From the NCBI RefSeq assembly GCF_022414575.1, contig NZ_JADWYQ010000021.1, positions 1 to 64,000 on the forward strand: 64,000 nucleotides of DNA. Reading direction: 5' to 3'. The notes below the pieces were generated by a model. It did no database searches. It had not been told where the DNA came from and saw nothing but the letters and a program-made list of their open reading frames with translations. Each line of letters starts with the position of its first letter. The first letter of the stretch is position 1. The DNA is from Streptomyces sp. MUM 178J. GTDB taxonomy: Bacteria > Actinomycetota > Actinomycetes > Streptomycetales > Streptomycetaceae. A program made the position numbers and the translations under genes. Shown here in pieces: positions 35,865 through 45,564 of this stretch.

Positions 35865-36778
35865 GCCGGGTTCCCTGCCTCTTTGCCTTCGTCGTCGGGT
35901 ACGACCATCGTGCCGATGCCCTCGTCCGTGAAGATCTCCAACAGGATCGAGTGCGGCACCCGTCCGTCGAGCACACGGGCGGTCGTGACGCCGTTGCGCA
36001 CCGCGTACAGACAGCCCTCCATCTTGGGCACCATGCCGCTGGAGAGGTCGGGCAGCAGTCTCTCCAGCTGGGCGGCGGTGAGCTTGCTGATGACCTCGTC
36101 GCTGTTCGGCCAGTCCTCGTACAGCCCCTCGACGTCCGTGAGGACCATCAGCGTCTCCGCTCCCAGCGCGGCGGCGAGCGCGGCGGCGGCGGTGTCGGCG
36201 TTGACGTTGTAGACGTGGTGGTCGTCGGCGGAGCGGGCGATGGAGGAGATGACCGGGATACGGCCGTCGTCGAGCAGCGCCTCGATGGCTCCGACGTCGA
36301 TCTCGGTGATCTCGCCGACCCGGCCGATGTCGACGAGTTCGCCCTCGATGCGCGGCTGGTGCTTGGTCGCCGTGATGGTGTGGGCGTCCTCGCCGGTCAG
36401 GCCCACGGCGAGCGGGCCGTGCTGGTTGAGCAGCCCGACGAGCTCGCGCTGGACCTGGCCGGCGAGGACCATGCGCACGACGTCCATGGCCTCCGGGGTG
36501 GTGACCCGCAGTCCTGCCTTGAACTCGCTGACCAGACCCTGTTTGTCGAGCTGGGCGCTGATCTGCGGGCCGCCGCCGTGGACGACGACGGGCTTGAGGC
36601 CGGCGTGGCGCAGAAAGACGACGTCCTGGGCGAAGGCGGCCTTGAGGTCCTCGTCGACCATGGCGTTTCCGCCGAACTTGATGACCACGGTCCTGCCGTA
36701 GTGGCGGGTGAGCCAGGGCAGCGCCTCGATGAGGGTCCGGGCCTTGGGCAGGGCGGTGTGCTTCCGTGTCGTGCTCAT
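35861..36778 (-). CDS. argB: Acetylglutamate kinase
   Basis: The 305-aa amino-acid kinase starts at ATG 36778, overlapping the argJ stop as ATGA. It has [25 protein letters not shown] and [18 protein letters not shown]. It phosphorylates N-acetylglutamate. The N-terminal extension ([23 protein letters not shown]) is of the kind found in hexameric, arginine-inhibited kinases, so feedback inhibition is likely. Confidence 0.97.
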   Translation of the reverse strand: MSTTRKHTALPKARTLIEALPWLTRHYGRTVVIKFGGNAMVDEDLKAAFAQDVVFLRHAGLKPVVVHGGGPQISAQLDKQGLVSEFKAGLRVTTPEAMDVVRMVLAGQVQRELVGLLNQHGPLAVGLTGEDAHTITATKHQPRIEGELVDIGRVGEITEIDVGAIEALLDDGRIPVISSIARSADDHHVYNVNADTAAAALAAALGAETLMVLTDVEGLYEDWPNSDEVISKLTAAQLERLLPDLSSGMVPKMEGCLYAVRNGVTTARVLDGRVPHSILLEIFTDEGIGTMVVPDDEGKEAGNPA

Positions 36779-37926
36779 GAGCTGTACGCGCTGTTCTCGT
36801 GGACGTAGTCGGCGGTGAGGTCGTTCGCCCAGATGACGGCGGACTCCGAGCCGGCGGCCAGGTCCGCGGTGACCCTGACCTCGCGGTAGCGCATGTCGAC
36901 CAGGTCGCGGTCCTCGCCGACGGAGCCGTTCCTGCAGACCCAGACGTCGTTGATGGCGACGTTGAGCCGGTCGGGCTCGAAGACTGCGGAGGTGGTGCCG
37001 ATGGCGGAGAGCACCCGGCCCCAGTTGGGGTCCTCGCCGTGGACGGCGCACTTGAAGAGGTTGTTGCGGGCGATGGAGCGGCCGACCTCGACGGCGTCGT
37101 CCTCGCTCGCGGCGTTGACCACCTCGATGCGGATGTCCTTGGAGGCGCCCTCGGCGTCCCGGATGAGCTGACGGGCCAGATCGTCGCAGACCTCGCGGAC
37201 CGCCTCGGCGAACTCGTCATACGCCGGGGTCGCGCCGGACGCGCCCGAGGCGAGCAGCAGCACGGTGTCGTTGGTGGACATACAGCCGTCCGAGTCGACC
37301 CGGTCGAAGGTGAGCCGGGTGGCGTGCCGAAGCGCCGCATCCAGCGCGGAGGCCTCCAGGTCGGCGTCGGTGGTGAGGACGACGAGCATGGTGGCCAGTC
37401 CGGGGGCGAGCATGCCCGCGCCCTTGGCCATGCCGCCGACCGTCCAGCCCTCCTTGACCGCCACGGCGGTCTTGTGGACGGTGTCGGTGGTCTTGATGGC
37501 GATCGCCGCCTTCTCGCCGCCGTGTTCGGACAGCTCCTGCGCGGCCTTCTCCACGCCGGGCAGCAGCTTGTCCATCGGCAGCGGCACGCCGATAAGCCCG
37601 GTGGAGCAGACGGCCACCTCGCCCGCGCCGACGCCCAGGACGTCGGCGGCCTTCTCCGCGGTGGCGTGCGTGTCCTGGAAGCCCTTCGGACCGGTGCAGG
37701 CGTTGGCGCCGCCCGAGTTGAGGACGACCGCGGCCAGCTCGCCGCCCTTGAGGACCTGCTCGGACCAGAGAACCGGTGCGGCCTTGACACGGTTGGAGGT
37801 GAAGACGCCCGCCGCGGCGCGGCGCGGACCGTTGTTGACGACGACGGCCAGGTCCGGGTTGCCGTTCTCCTTGATCCCTGCGGCGATGCCGGCCGCTGTG
37901 AATCCCTGTGCTGCCGTGACGCTCAC
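36775..37926 (-). CDS. argJ: Bifunctional ornithine acetyltransferase / N-acetylglutamate synthase
   Basis: The 383-aa protein starts at GTG 37926 with AAGGAGATGCA before it. It contains the self-cleavage site [12 protein letters not shown], where the Thr of ATML becomes the N-terminal nucleophile of the beta chain, and NPNWGR-like [13 protein letters not shown]. It transfers acetyl from N-acetylornithine to glutamate, making the pathway cyclic. It is 85 bp downstream of argC. Confidence 0.97.
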   Translation of the reverse strand: MSVTAAQGFTAAGIAAGIKENGNPDLAVVVNNGPRRAAAGVFTSNRVKAAPVLWSEQVLKGGELAAVVLNSGGANACTGPKGFQDTHATAEKAADVLGVGAGEVAVCSTGLIGVPLPMDKLLPGVEKAAQELSEHGGEKAAIAIKTTDTVHKTAVAVKEGWTVGGMAKGAGMLAPGLATMLVVLTTDADLEASALDAALRHATRLTFDRVDSDGCMSTNDTVLLLASGASGATPAYDEFAEAVREVCDDLARQLIRDAEGASKDIRIEVVNAASEDDAVEVGRSIARNNLFKCAVHGEDPNWGRVLSAIGTTSAVFEPDRLNVAINDVWVCRNGSVGEDRDLVDMRYREVRVTADLAAGSESAVIWANDLTADYVHENSAYSS

Positions 37927-38011
37927 TGCATCTCCTTGTTCTCCCCCAGGGCGTTCGCCTGGGTGGTGCCCCGACTCCGTCCGGGGGCGCCCCCGCGGAT
38001 GCACCCCCGGC

Positions 38012-39096
<1,085 letters not shown>

Positions 39097-39123
39097 ACTG
39101 CCGTGTGGAGCTGCAGGCCGGGG

Positions 39124-39148
39124 GTGACTGAGCGCTTCAGTTGGCGGG
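39124..39148. repeat. Left copy of a 25-bp inverted repeat flanking the phosphatase gene
   Basis: GTGACTGAGCGCTTC followed by A-GTTGGCGGG matches the reverse complement of 40487-40511 at 24 of 25 positions. It lies 29 bp beyond the argC ARG boxes and 126 bp before the phosphatase gene. Confidence 0.9.
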
Positions 39149-39274
39149 CCTTAGCGCTTTACCTGACGGGCACATTAGCGCGCCGGGGGCTGTCGGTCTC
39201 AGGTCGCTGGATGCCCCGGGAGGTCGCGAGAGCGATGAGTGGAACACTCGATTTCAGCGAGGCAGGCTGTACCC

Positions 39275-40468
39275 ATGCGATCGCTCTTCCGCTCAGCTCC
39301 TCCGCCGGGAGTGGGCGGCCATAGCCGGGTGCTTTTCCGAGTCGCGCAGTGCGTGCCGTTCGTGATCGTACTGGTCGCGCTGGGCATCGAGCTCTCACCT
39401 GCACACTTTCTGGTCACCGGCACTTTCCTCACCGCGATGCCGGCGCTGGCCGCGTTGACGATGGGCCCGAAAGGCATCCTCTCCGTAGCAGCTCTCGCTC
39501 TGGCCACTGACTTGATCTCCCCCGCCTACGACCAGGCGTACTACAGCAACATCGCGAGTCTGCTCCTGGTGTCCCTGGCCAGCGTCATGATGAGCAACGC
39601 CATGCGTACGCGCAGGCAGAGCGAGCTCGACCAGGTCCGTCGGATCGCCATGGCAGCCCAGGAGGCCATCCTGCGTCCGGTACCCGCCCGGCTGGGCCCG
39701 GTGCGGGCGGCCAGCATGTATCTCGCGGCTGAGACGGGCGCGCAGATCGGCGGTGATCTGTACGAGGCTGTGCAGACCCGGTACGGGGTCCGGCTGATCG
39801 TGGGGGACGTCCGGGGCAAGGGACTGCCTGCCGTGCGCGCGGCCGCAGCCGTGCTGGGCGCGTTCCGGGTGACCGCGAACTACGAGGACGAACTCGCGGA
39901 TGTCATGAACCACTGCGCGGCTGCGCTGCGACAGGAGCGCGCCGTGCCCGGTGCGGTCGATCAGGAAACTCTGCTGGAGGGCTTCGTCACCGCGCTCGTA
40001 GCCCAGGTCCCGGACAGACCAGTGGTCGAGGTGGTCAACCGAGGCCATCCGCCTCCGCTGGTGCTCCGCCAGGGCAAGGTTCAGGCCCTGATGCCCACCT
40101 CGCCGCTGCCGCCCCTCGGCCTGGAAGACCTCCTCACCGGTGGTCCTCCCGCCAAGGCGGAGAGCTATCCGTTCGCACCAGGCGACCGTCTGCTGCTGCA
40201 CACCGACGGCGTGATCGAAGCCCGCAACCCTGACAACAACGATTTCTTCGCCCTGCCCGAGGCCATGGAGGCGGTGCACACCTGCACCCCGCACGAGTTC
40301 CTGGAACAACTGCACCGCGGATTGCTCCGCCACACCAATGGCCGCCTGGCGGACGATGCGGCGATGCTCCTCGTCGACCGTCTCGACGAACAAGCCGGCA
40401 AACGAGCAGTAGGCGAGCTGCCGCCGCCTGAAGTGACAGACCGCGGTGATCTCCCGGCCACGTCCTGA
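39275..40468 (+). CDS. Membrane-bound SpoIIE-type PP2C serine phosphatase
   Basis: The 397-aa protein starts at ATG 39275 (MRSLFRSAPPPGVGG). Residues 20-110 hold three or four membrane helices. Residues 150-375 form the PPM/SpoIIE phosphatase: AQIGGDLYEAVQTRYGVRLIVGDVRGKG carries metal-binding Asp residues, LLHTDGVIEARN follows, and DDAAMLLVDRL closes it. Such enzymes dephosphorylate anti-anti-sigma factors; no kinase or antagonist gene is adjacent. The whole gene lies inside a 25-bp inverted repeat spaced 1.39 kb apart, which is unusual. A GTG at 39239 is a possible earlier start. Confidence 0.9.
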   Translation: MRSLFRSAPPPGVGGHSRVLFRVAQCVPFVIVLVALGIELSPAHFLVTGTFLTAMPALAALTMGPKGILSVAALALATDLISPAYDQAYYSNIASLLLVSLASVMMSNAMRTRRQSELDQVRRIAMAAQEAILRPVPARLGPVRAASMYLAAETGAQIGGDLYEAVQTRYGVRLIVGDVRGKGLPAVRAAAAVLGAFRVTANYEDELADVMNHCAAALRQERAVPGAVDQETLLEGFVTALVAQVPDRPVVEVVNRGHPPPLVLRQGKVQALMPTSPLPPLGLEDLLTGGPPAKAESYPFAPGDRLLLHTDGVIEARNPDNNDFFALPEAMEAVHTCTPHEFLEQLHRGLLRHTNGRLADDAAMLLVDRLDEQAGKRAVGELPPPEVTDRGDLPATS

Positions 40469-40486
40469 GTGCGGTGCTTGGCGAAA

Positions 40487-40511
40487 CCCGCCAACCGAAG
40501 CGCTCAGTCAC
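40487..40511. repeat. Right copy of the 25-bp inverted repeat
   Basis: CCCGCCAACCGAAGCGCTC followed by AGTCAC begins 18 bp after the phosphatase stop and is the inverted mate of 39124-39148, with one mismatch. Confidence 0.9.
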
Positions 40512-40593
40512 ACCGGGGCTCCGTCCCGGATCCCGTTCCCCGATCGCCGGAGGGACTGGATTCCCCAGCTCGTCCGGCGATCGAGGTCACGGC

Positions 40594-41169
40594 CTACGCC
40601 GCCGTGAGCAGCCGCACGCTCCACCGCGACGGCATCCCCGTGAGCGTCAGCGTCGACAGGGGCCGCACGTCCACGTTCCAGAAGGAGGAGGGCGGGGCCT
40701 TGAGGGCATAGACCAGCGCCGCCCGGACGACGGCGGGCTCGGCGACCGCCACGATGACACCGCCGTCGTCGGCGGGGCGGGTGTCCAGCCAGCCTCCTAT
40801 GCGGGTGATGAAGGCGAGCAGCGGTTCGCCGCCGTGGGGCGCGGAGCGCGGGTCGGCGAGCCAGATGTCGACCGCCTCGGGCTCGCGGGCCGTCACCTCG
40901 GCCAGGGTGCAGCCTCGCCAGCGCCCCATGTCGCAGTCGCGCAGGGCGGGCTGCGCCATGGGGGCGAAACCGAGGGCGTCGCCTGTGGCGCGGCTGCGTG
41001 GAGTGGGCGAGCAGTAGCGCAGCTCCGCGGCGCTCAGCGGCACGAGGGCGTGTGCGGCGAGCTGGACCTCGTGCCAGCCGGCGTGGTCGAGCGGCCGGTC
41101 GTCGTCGAAGCGCTCCGCAAGGAGGGACGCGCTGCGTGCTGCGGCCACCATCGTGATCCGGACACTCAT
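40594..41169 (-). CDS. Histidine phosphatase-fold protein lacking the RHG motif
   Basis: The 191-aa protein starts at ATG 41169. The fold resembles phosphoglycerate mutase/CobC-type phosphatases (CSPTPRSRATGDALGF, CDMGRWRGCTLAEVTAREPEAV, GGEPLLAFITRIGGWLD). The N-terminal RHG(E/Q)T is replaced by VAAARSASL, so the phospho-accepting histidine is absent. The second histidine region (VIVAVAEPAVVRAAL) also lacks it. It may be a non-enzymatic or altered binding protein. It is alone between the phosphatase gene and the MocR gene. Confidence 0.8.
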   Translation of the reverse strand: MSVRITMVAAARSASLLAERFDDDRPLDHAGWHEVQLAAHALVPLSAAELRYCSPTPRSRATGDALGFAPMAQPALRDCDMGRWRGCTLAEVTAREPEAVDIWLADPRSAPHGGEPLLAFITRIGGWLDTRPADDGGVIVAVAEPAVVRAALVYALKAPPSSFWNVDVRPLSTLTLTGMPSRWSVRLLTAA

Positions 41170-41239
41170 GGCCAGATCGTGCTCATGCAGCCCCGCCCGG
41201 TCAAGAGACGAGTCGGCCTCGGCCGCATCCGCGGAGCCC

Positions 41240-42679
41240 TCAGGACCGCAGAATCTCGTCGCAGGCGGTGCGCAGCCGCCGCACTCCCTCCGTGATCTCC
41301 GCCGTCCCCGCGACCCCGGCGAAGCTCAGCCGCAGCCGGCCGGCCGGGGGCTCCGCGCAGTAGTACGGGCGGCCGGGCGCGACGGCGACTCCGGCGCGCA
41401 GGGCGGCCGCCGCCAAGGCGGCCTCGTCAGCGTCCTCGGGCAGCCGCGGCCACATGTGGTAGCCGCCGGAGGGCACGTACGGCAGGGCCAGCTCCGGCAG
41501 GTGCAGCCGCAGGGCAGCGGCCATGGTGTCCCTGCGGATCTTCAGCTCGGCGGCGACCGTGCGCAGATGGCGACTCCAGGCAGGCGAGCCGACCAGTTCC
41601 AGGGCGGTCTCCTGCAGCGGGCGCGGCACGAAGAAGTTCTCGACGACATGGATGGCGCGCAGCCGTTCCAGCACCGGGCCGCGTGCGGCCAGCATGCCCA
41701 CGCGCAGGCTGGGCGAGGCCACCTTGGTGAGCGAGCCGACGTGGACGACGACTCCGTCCCGGTCGAGGGCGGCGAGGGGCTCCGGCACCTCGCCGGCATC
41801 CTCGTGGACCAGCCGCCGTGCGAAATCGTCCTCGATGATGAACGCCCCCGCCGCGCGGGCGATGCGCAGCACTTCGGGGCGGCGCTCGGGTGCGAGGACG
41901 GCGCCTGTGGGGTTCTGGAAGAGCGGCTGGCAGACGAAGACGCGGGCGCCGGTGGCGGCGAAGGCGGCGGCGAGCAGGTCGGGCCGTACGCCGTCGTCGT
42001 CCGCGGGGACCGGGACGGGCCGCAGCCCGGCGGCGCGGGCAATGGCCAGCATGCCCGGGTAGGTGGGTGACTCGACGAGCACGGGCGCGCCGGGAGGGGC
42101 CAGGGCGCGCAGTGCGCAGCTCAGCGCGGACTGACCGCCGGCCGTGACCAGCACATCGGCGGCGGAGGCGGTCTCGCCGAGGCCGCGGGCGAACCATGCG
42201 CGCAGCTCCGGAAGGCCCTCGACGGGCGGGCGGCCCCAGGCCCCGGGCCGACGTCCGGCACGGGCGAGCGCTGCCGCCATGGCCCGTTCGGGTTGCAGAC
42301 CGGGGTGCAGATAGCCGCTGTTGAACTCCACGACGCCGGGCGGCGGCGCGGCGAGGGTGACCAGGACGCCGGAGGCGTCCACCGCGCGCGGCACGGGCTC
42401 GGCGGAGGCGTCCGCGCTGAGGGCGACCTCCTGCCAGGAGGTGTCGCCGGGGGGCTGCGCATCGGCGCGCGGCCGGGCCCGGAAGGCGCCCGCGCCCGGC
42501 CGGGTGACGACCAGCCCTTCCGCGGAGAGCTGCGCCAGCGCACGCGAAACGGTCACCGGGGAGACCCTGTAGCGCTCGACGAGGGCCCTGCTCGATGGCA
42601 GCTTTCCATCAATTGGATAGCGCTTGAGCTCTACCCGCAGCGAATTCGCCAGTTCGACCACACTGCTACGCTCTTGCAT
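41240..42679 (-). CDS. MocR-type regulator (GntR HTH fused to aminotransferase-like domain)
   Basis: The 479-aa protein starts at ATG 42679. Residues 1-70 are the GntR winged helix (DGKLPSSRALVERYRVSPVTVSRALAQLSAEGLV). Residues 115-479 are a fold-type I aminotransferase domain with the PLP lysine in HVGSLTKVASPSLRVGML and NPTGAVLAPERRPEVL. Such regulators sense PLP or amino compounds and act on a divergent gene. Here the divergent partner is an EamA permease whose start codon overlaps this one, so it very likely controls that exporter. Confidence 0.93.
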   Translation of the reverse strand: MQERSSVVELANSLRVELKRYPIDGKLPSSRALVERYRVSPVTVSRALAQLSAEGLVVTRPGAGAFRARPRADAQPPGDTSWQEVALSADASAEPVPRAVDASGVLVTLAAPPPGVVEFNSGYLHPGLQPERAMAAALARAGRRPGAWGRPPVEGLPELRAWFARGLGETASAADVLVTAGGQSALSCALRALAPPGAPVLVESPTYPGMLAIARAAGLRPVPVPADDDGVRPDLLAAAFAATGARVFVCQPLFQNPTGAVLAPERRPEVLRIARAAGAFIIEDDFARRLVHEDAGEVPEPLAALDRDGVVVHVGSLTKVASPSLRVGMLAARGPVLERLRAIHVVENFFVPRPLQETALELVGSPAWSRHLRTVAAELKIRRDTMAAALRLHLPELALPYVPSGGYHMWPRLPEDADEAALAAAALRAGVAVAPGRPYYCAEPPAGRLRLSFAGVAGTAEITEGVRRLRTACDEILRS

Positions 42680-42699
42680 GACAGTACAGAATAGCGCTA
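42617..42699. promoter_or_regulatory. Repeated ATAGCGCT words around the divergent start codons
   Basis: ATAGCGCT occurs at 42617-42624 and 42691-42698, 74 bp apart (about seven helical turns), flanking the shared CATG at 42677-42680. The second copy extends to the palindrome TAGCGCTA. Candidate -10 boxes TACGCT (42667-42672, plus strand) and TATTCT (minus strand, 8 nt before the MocR ATG) would make both messages leaderless. Confidence 0.45.
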
Positions 42700-43583
42700 C
42701 TACTCCTGCGGCGATAGCGATCGGCGGCCACACGGGAGGCACGCTCCTGGCGGTGCTCGGCGTCGTCGCCTTCTCCCTCACCTTCCCTGCGACGGTGTGG
42801 GGCCTGGACGGCTTCGGCCCCTGGTCGCTGGTGGCCCTGCGGAGCGTTCTGGGGGCGCTGATCGCCGGCGGCTTTCTGCTGGCGCTGCGGGTGCCGCTGC
42901 CCGAGCGCCGCCACTGGGGCCCGCTCGCGGCGGTGGCGGGCGGCGTCGTGCTCGGCTTCCCGCTGCTGACCACGCTCGCGCTGCAGACGTCGGCGACCTC
43001 GCACGCGGCCGTCGTGGTGGGGCTGCTGCCCCTCGCGACCGCCGCCGTTGCCGCCGTGCGCACCTCCCACCGCCCTTCCCGGAGGTTCTGGCTCGCCGCG
43101 GGCGCCGGGGCCGCCGTCGTCGCCGCCTTCACCGCGCGGCAGAGCGGCGGCGCGATCCACTCCGGCGATCTGTATCTGTTCGCCGCGCTGCTGGTGTGCG
43201 CCGTCGGCTATGCCGAGGGGGGCAGGCTGGCGCGGCTGATGCCCGGCTGGCAGGTGATCGGCTGGGCGCTGGTGCTGTCCCTCCCGCTGATGCTGGCCGT
43301 GGCGGTGCTCGCGCTGGCCCATGAGCCGGTGCGGCTGACCGCCCACGGCGTGACGGGGCTGCTGTGGCTGGCGGCTGGATCCAGCTTCGCCGGGATGTAC
43401 GTCTGGTACCGGGGCATGGCGGCGATCGGGATCGCCCGCGCGAGCCAGCTCCAGCTGGCCCAGCCGCTGCTGACGCTCGTGTGGTCGTTCGCGCTGCTCG
43501 GCGAGCGCGTGTCGCCCGCCGCGCCTGCGGCCGCCGTGGCCGTCCTGGTGTGCATCGCCGTCACCCAGAAGGCGGGCAACTGA
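42678..43583 (+). CDS. EamA-family (DMT) transporter
   Basis: The 301-aa protein starts at ATG 42678 (MTVQNSATTPAAIAIGG) and has ten predicted membrane helices with the internal duplication of EamA permeases (LRSVLGALIAGGFLLAL and ASQLQLAQPLLTLVWSFALLGE). These exporters move amino acids or related metabolites out of the cell. The start shares three bases with the start of the divergent MocR gene. Confidence 0.93.
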   Translation: MTVQNSATTPAAIAIGGHTGGTLLAVLGVVAFSLTFPATVWGLDGFGPWSLVALRSVLGALIAGGFLLALRVPLPERRHWGPLAAVAGGVVLGFPLLTTLALQTSATSHAAVVVGLLPLATAAVAAVRTSHRPSRRFWLAAGAGAAVVAAFTARQSGGAIHSGDLYLFAALLVCAVGYAEGGRLARLMPGWQVIGWALVLSLPLMLAVAVLALAHEPVRLTAHGVTGLLWLAAGSSFAGMYVWYRGMAAIGIARASQLQLAQPLLTLVWSFALLGERVSPAAPAAAVAVLVCIAVTQKAGN

Positions 43584-43665
43584 CGCGCGAGGAGGCCCAG
43601 CGCCCTTAGACTCTTCAGTACGGACCACCCCTTCACGGACGACCGTCTTCGAGGAGGTCACCCCG

Positions 43666-43866
43666 ATGCACGCAAGCAAGGGCGACAGGCTGGTGGTGCA
43701 CGGCAGGATCGTCGGTCAGCACGACAGGACGGCCGAGGTCATCGAGGTGCTGGGCGAGAACGGCGAGCCTCCCTTCCGGGTCCGGTTCGAGGACGGCCAC
43801 GAGACGGTCATGTCTCCCGGGCCCGACACCGTCGTCCGGCACTTCCCGGACAAGGACCGTCGCTAG
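43666..43866 (+). CDS. DUF1918 small protein
   Basis: The 66-aa protein starts at ATG 43666 after GAGGAGG. It reads MHASKGDRLVVHGRIVGQHD, then VIEVLGENGEPPFRVRFEDGHE, a small beta-barrel-like sequence typical of the DUF1918 family found across actinobacteria. Function unknown. The stop codon is immediately followed by the dispersed repeat. Confidence 0.88.
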   Translation: MHASKGDRLVVHGRIVGQHDRTAEVIEVLGENGEPPFRVRFEDGHETVMSPGPDTVVRHFPDKDRR

Positions 43867-44125
43867 TGCCGCGACCGGCGATGTTTGCCCGTCAGGGAGC
43901 GTCGTCCGGCGCTGGGGGCACCCCCGCGCCCGAAGGGCTGCGGGGGAGATCGCAAGGCGGCCGGAAGCCCTCGTAGCGGAGCTACTTGGGCTTTGGCCAA
44001 CGCAGCATGGGGGCACCTCCCGGGCCCGCAGGGCCCAGGGGGTGGGGGTCCCGCCCAGGCCGGAGGCCGTGGGGGAGCGTGCAGGGCGGCGCGACAGGGC
44101 AGAGCTTGCCGGGAGCGGCACCGGT
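43865..44125. repeat. Dispersed intergenic repeat, copy 2
   Basis: Starts at the TAG stop of the DUF1918 gene with AGTGCCGCGACCGGC. It parallels 33855-34100 through the shared words GGAGATCGCAAGGCGGCCGGA, GGGTGGGGGTCCCGCC and GGGGGAGC(A/G)TGCAGGGCGGC. It fills most of the 311-bp space to the convergent hydrolase gene. A further fragment, CGGCGGTGTCTGCCCG (about 44138), resembles its own left end. Confidence 0.8.
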
Positions 44126-44177
44126 GCCGGGGCCGGCGGTGTCTGCCCGGCGCCAGCCCCTTGCGGCGAGAGGCGGC

Positions 44178-45440
44178 TCACCGGTCGGCGTAGTGGTCCA
44201 AGACCACTCTGGTCATCGCGCCGATCGGGTCCTGAGCGACCTCCTTCGCCGAGAAGAAGCAGTGGCCGCGGACCTGCGGGCACCGGGCCGCGAGCGTGAG
44301 ATGGCGGGACAGCTCCGCCGGATCCTGCCAGGCGTCGGGCTGGCCTGGCGCGCCCGCCTTGTAGAGCGCCTCACCGATGTAGAGGTCGACGCCGGAGCCC
44401 GCGGCCACCTCGTCCCACCAGGGCGTCAGCCGGGCGTAGTCGGCGGCGGAGAAGCCGATGTGCCAGTACACCTGCGGCACCACATAGTCGATCCAGCCTT
44501 CCCTCACCCACTTGCGGGTGTCCGCGTGCAGGTCGTCGTAGGTCTGCACGCCGGCCCGGGTGTCGGAGCCCAGCGGATCGCTGTCGGCGTTGCGCCACAC
44601 CCCGAAGGGGCTGATGCCGAAGCGGGTCCCCGGCCTGATGCTCCTGATCCGGTCGCCCATCTCGATGACCAGCCGGTCGGTGTTGTCCCGCCGCCAGGCC
44701 GCCCGGTCCTCGAAGCAGGCGCCATAGCGGGCGTAGGCGTCATCGTCGTCGAAGGACTGCCCGGCGACGGGATACGGATAGAAGTAGTCGTCGAAGTGGA
44801 CGGCGTCGACGTCGTAGCGCTCGACGGCGTCCAGCATCGCGTCCTGGACAAAGCGCCGCACATCTGGCAGGCCCGGGTTGTAGTAGAGCCGGCCGCCGTA
44901 CACGACGGTCCATTCCGGGTGCCGCCGCGCCGGGTGGCCGGGCGCCAGGCGCGACGGGTCGTCGTGGAGGGCGACCCGGTACGGATTGAACCAGGCGTGC
45001 AGCTCCAGCCCGCGCGCATGGGCCTCGTGCACCGCCGTGCCGAGCGGGTCCCAGCCGGGATCCTGACCCTGTACCCCGCTGAGGTACTGCGACCAGGGCT
45101 CGTACGGCGAGGGCCACAGGGCGTCCGCGGTGGGGCGGACCTGGAAGACGACGGCGTTCAGCCGCCGGGCCACAGCCGCGTCGAGGAGGTCGAGCAGCTC
45201 GGTGCGCTGTCGGCCGGCGTCGAGACCGGGCCGGGAGGGCCAGTCGCGGTTGGTGACGGTGGCTGCCCACATGCCCCGGAAGTCCTGCACATACCCGCCC
45301 CGGCGGGCTTTTCGTGCGGGCGCGGGGGCGGCGACGGCGTCCCCGGCCGGCGTCAGCGCGACGGCCAGCGCACCGGCGGCGGCCAGCATGAGCCTTCTTC
45401 TCCCGGTGTGCCGGGTGACTGTTCGGATATCAGCTCCCAT
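44178..45440 (-). CDS. Secreted family-10-like glycosyl hydrolase (DUF187/GHL10)
   Basis: The 420-aa protein starts at ATG 45440. The first 40 residues are a twin-arginine signal (TRHTGRRRLMLAAAGALAVAL). The body matches bacterial glycoside-hydrolase-like family 10: EFRGMW-type QDFRGMWAATVTNRDWPS, LNAVVFQVRPTADALWPS, HAWFNPYRVALHDD, DAVHFDDYFYPYPV and VPQVYWHIGFSAADYARL. Members are thought to cleave peptidoglycan glycan or related sugars at the cell wall. It diverges from the hydroxybutyryl-CoA dehydrogenase gene. Confidence 0.92.
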   Translation of the reverse strand: MGADIRTVTRHTGRRRLMLAAAGALAVALTPAGDAVAAPAPARKARRGGYVQDFRGMWAATVTNRDWPSRPGLDAGRQRTELLDLLDAAVARRLNAVVFQVRPTADALWPSPYEPWSQYLSGVQGQDPGWDPLGTAVHEAHARGLELHAWFNPYRVALHDDPSRLAPGHPARRHPEWTVVYGGRLYYNPGLPDVRRFVQDAMLDAVERYDVDAVHFDDYFYPYPVAGQSFDDDDAYARYGACFEDRAAWRRDNTDRLVIEMGDRIRSIRPGTRFGISPFGVWRNADSDPLGSDTRAGVQTYDDLHADTRKWVREGWIDYVVPQVYWHIGFSAADYARLTPWWDEVAAGSGVDLYIGEALYKAGAPGQPDAWQDPAELSRHLTLAARCPQVRGHCFFSAKEVAQDPIGAMTRVVLDHYADR

Positions 45441-45564
45441 GTCCGGACAGCATGCCCGGCCCTGGCCGCCCTGCACAGATGCAATCGGAGTAACGTCAGG
45501 GGGTCGAGGCGGGCGCCGGAACCATACGGGGGCCTGCCGCAGGAGCTGAGCGAAAGGCACGAGG

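Noticed and set aside
34653..37790. One very long minus-strand open frame spanning argD, argB and argJ
   Set aside because: Only the argD part is coding in this frame; upstream it shadows argB and argJ and reads as Arg/Pro-rich nonsense.
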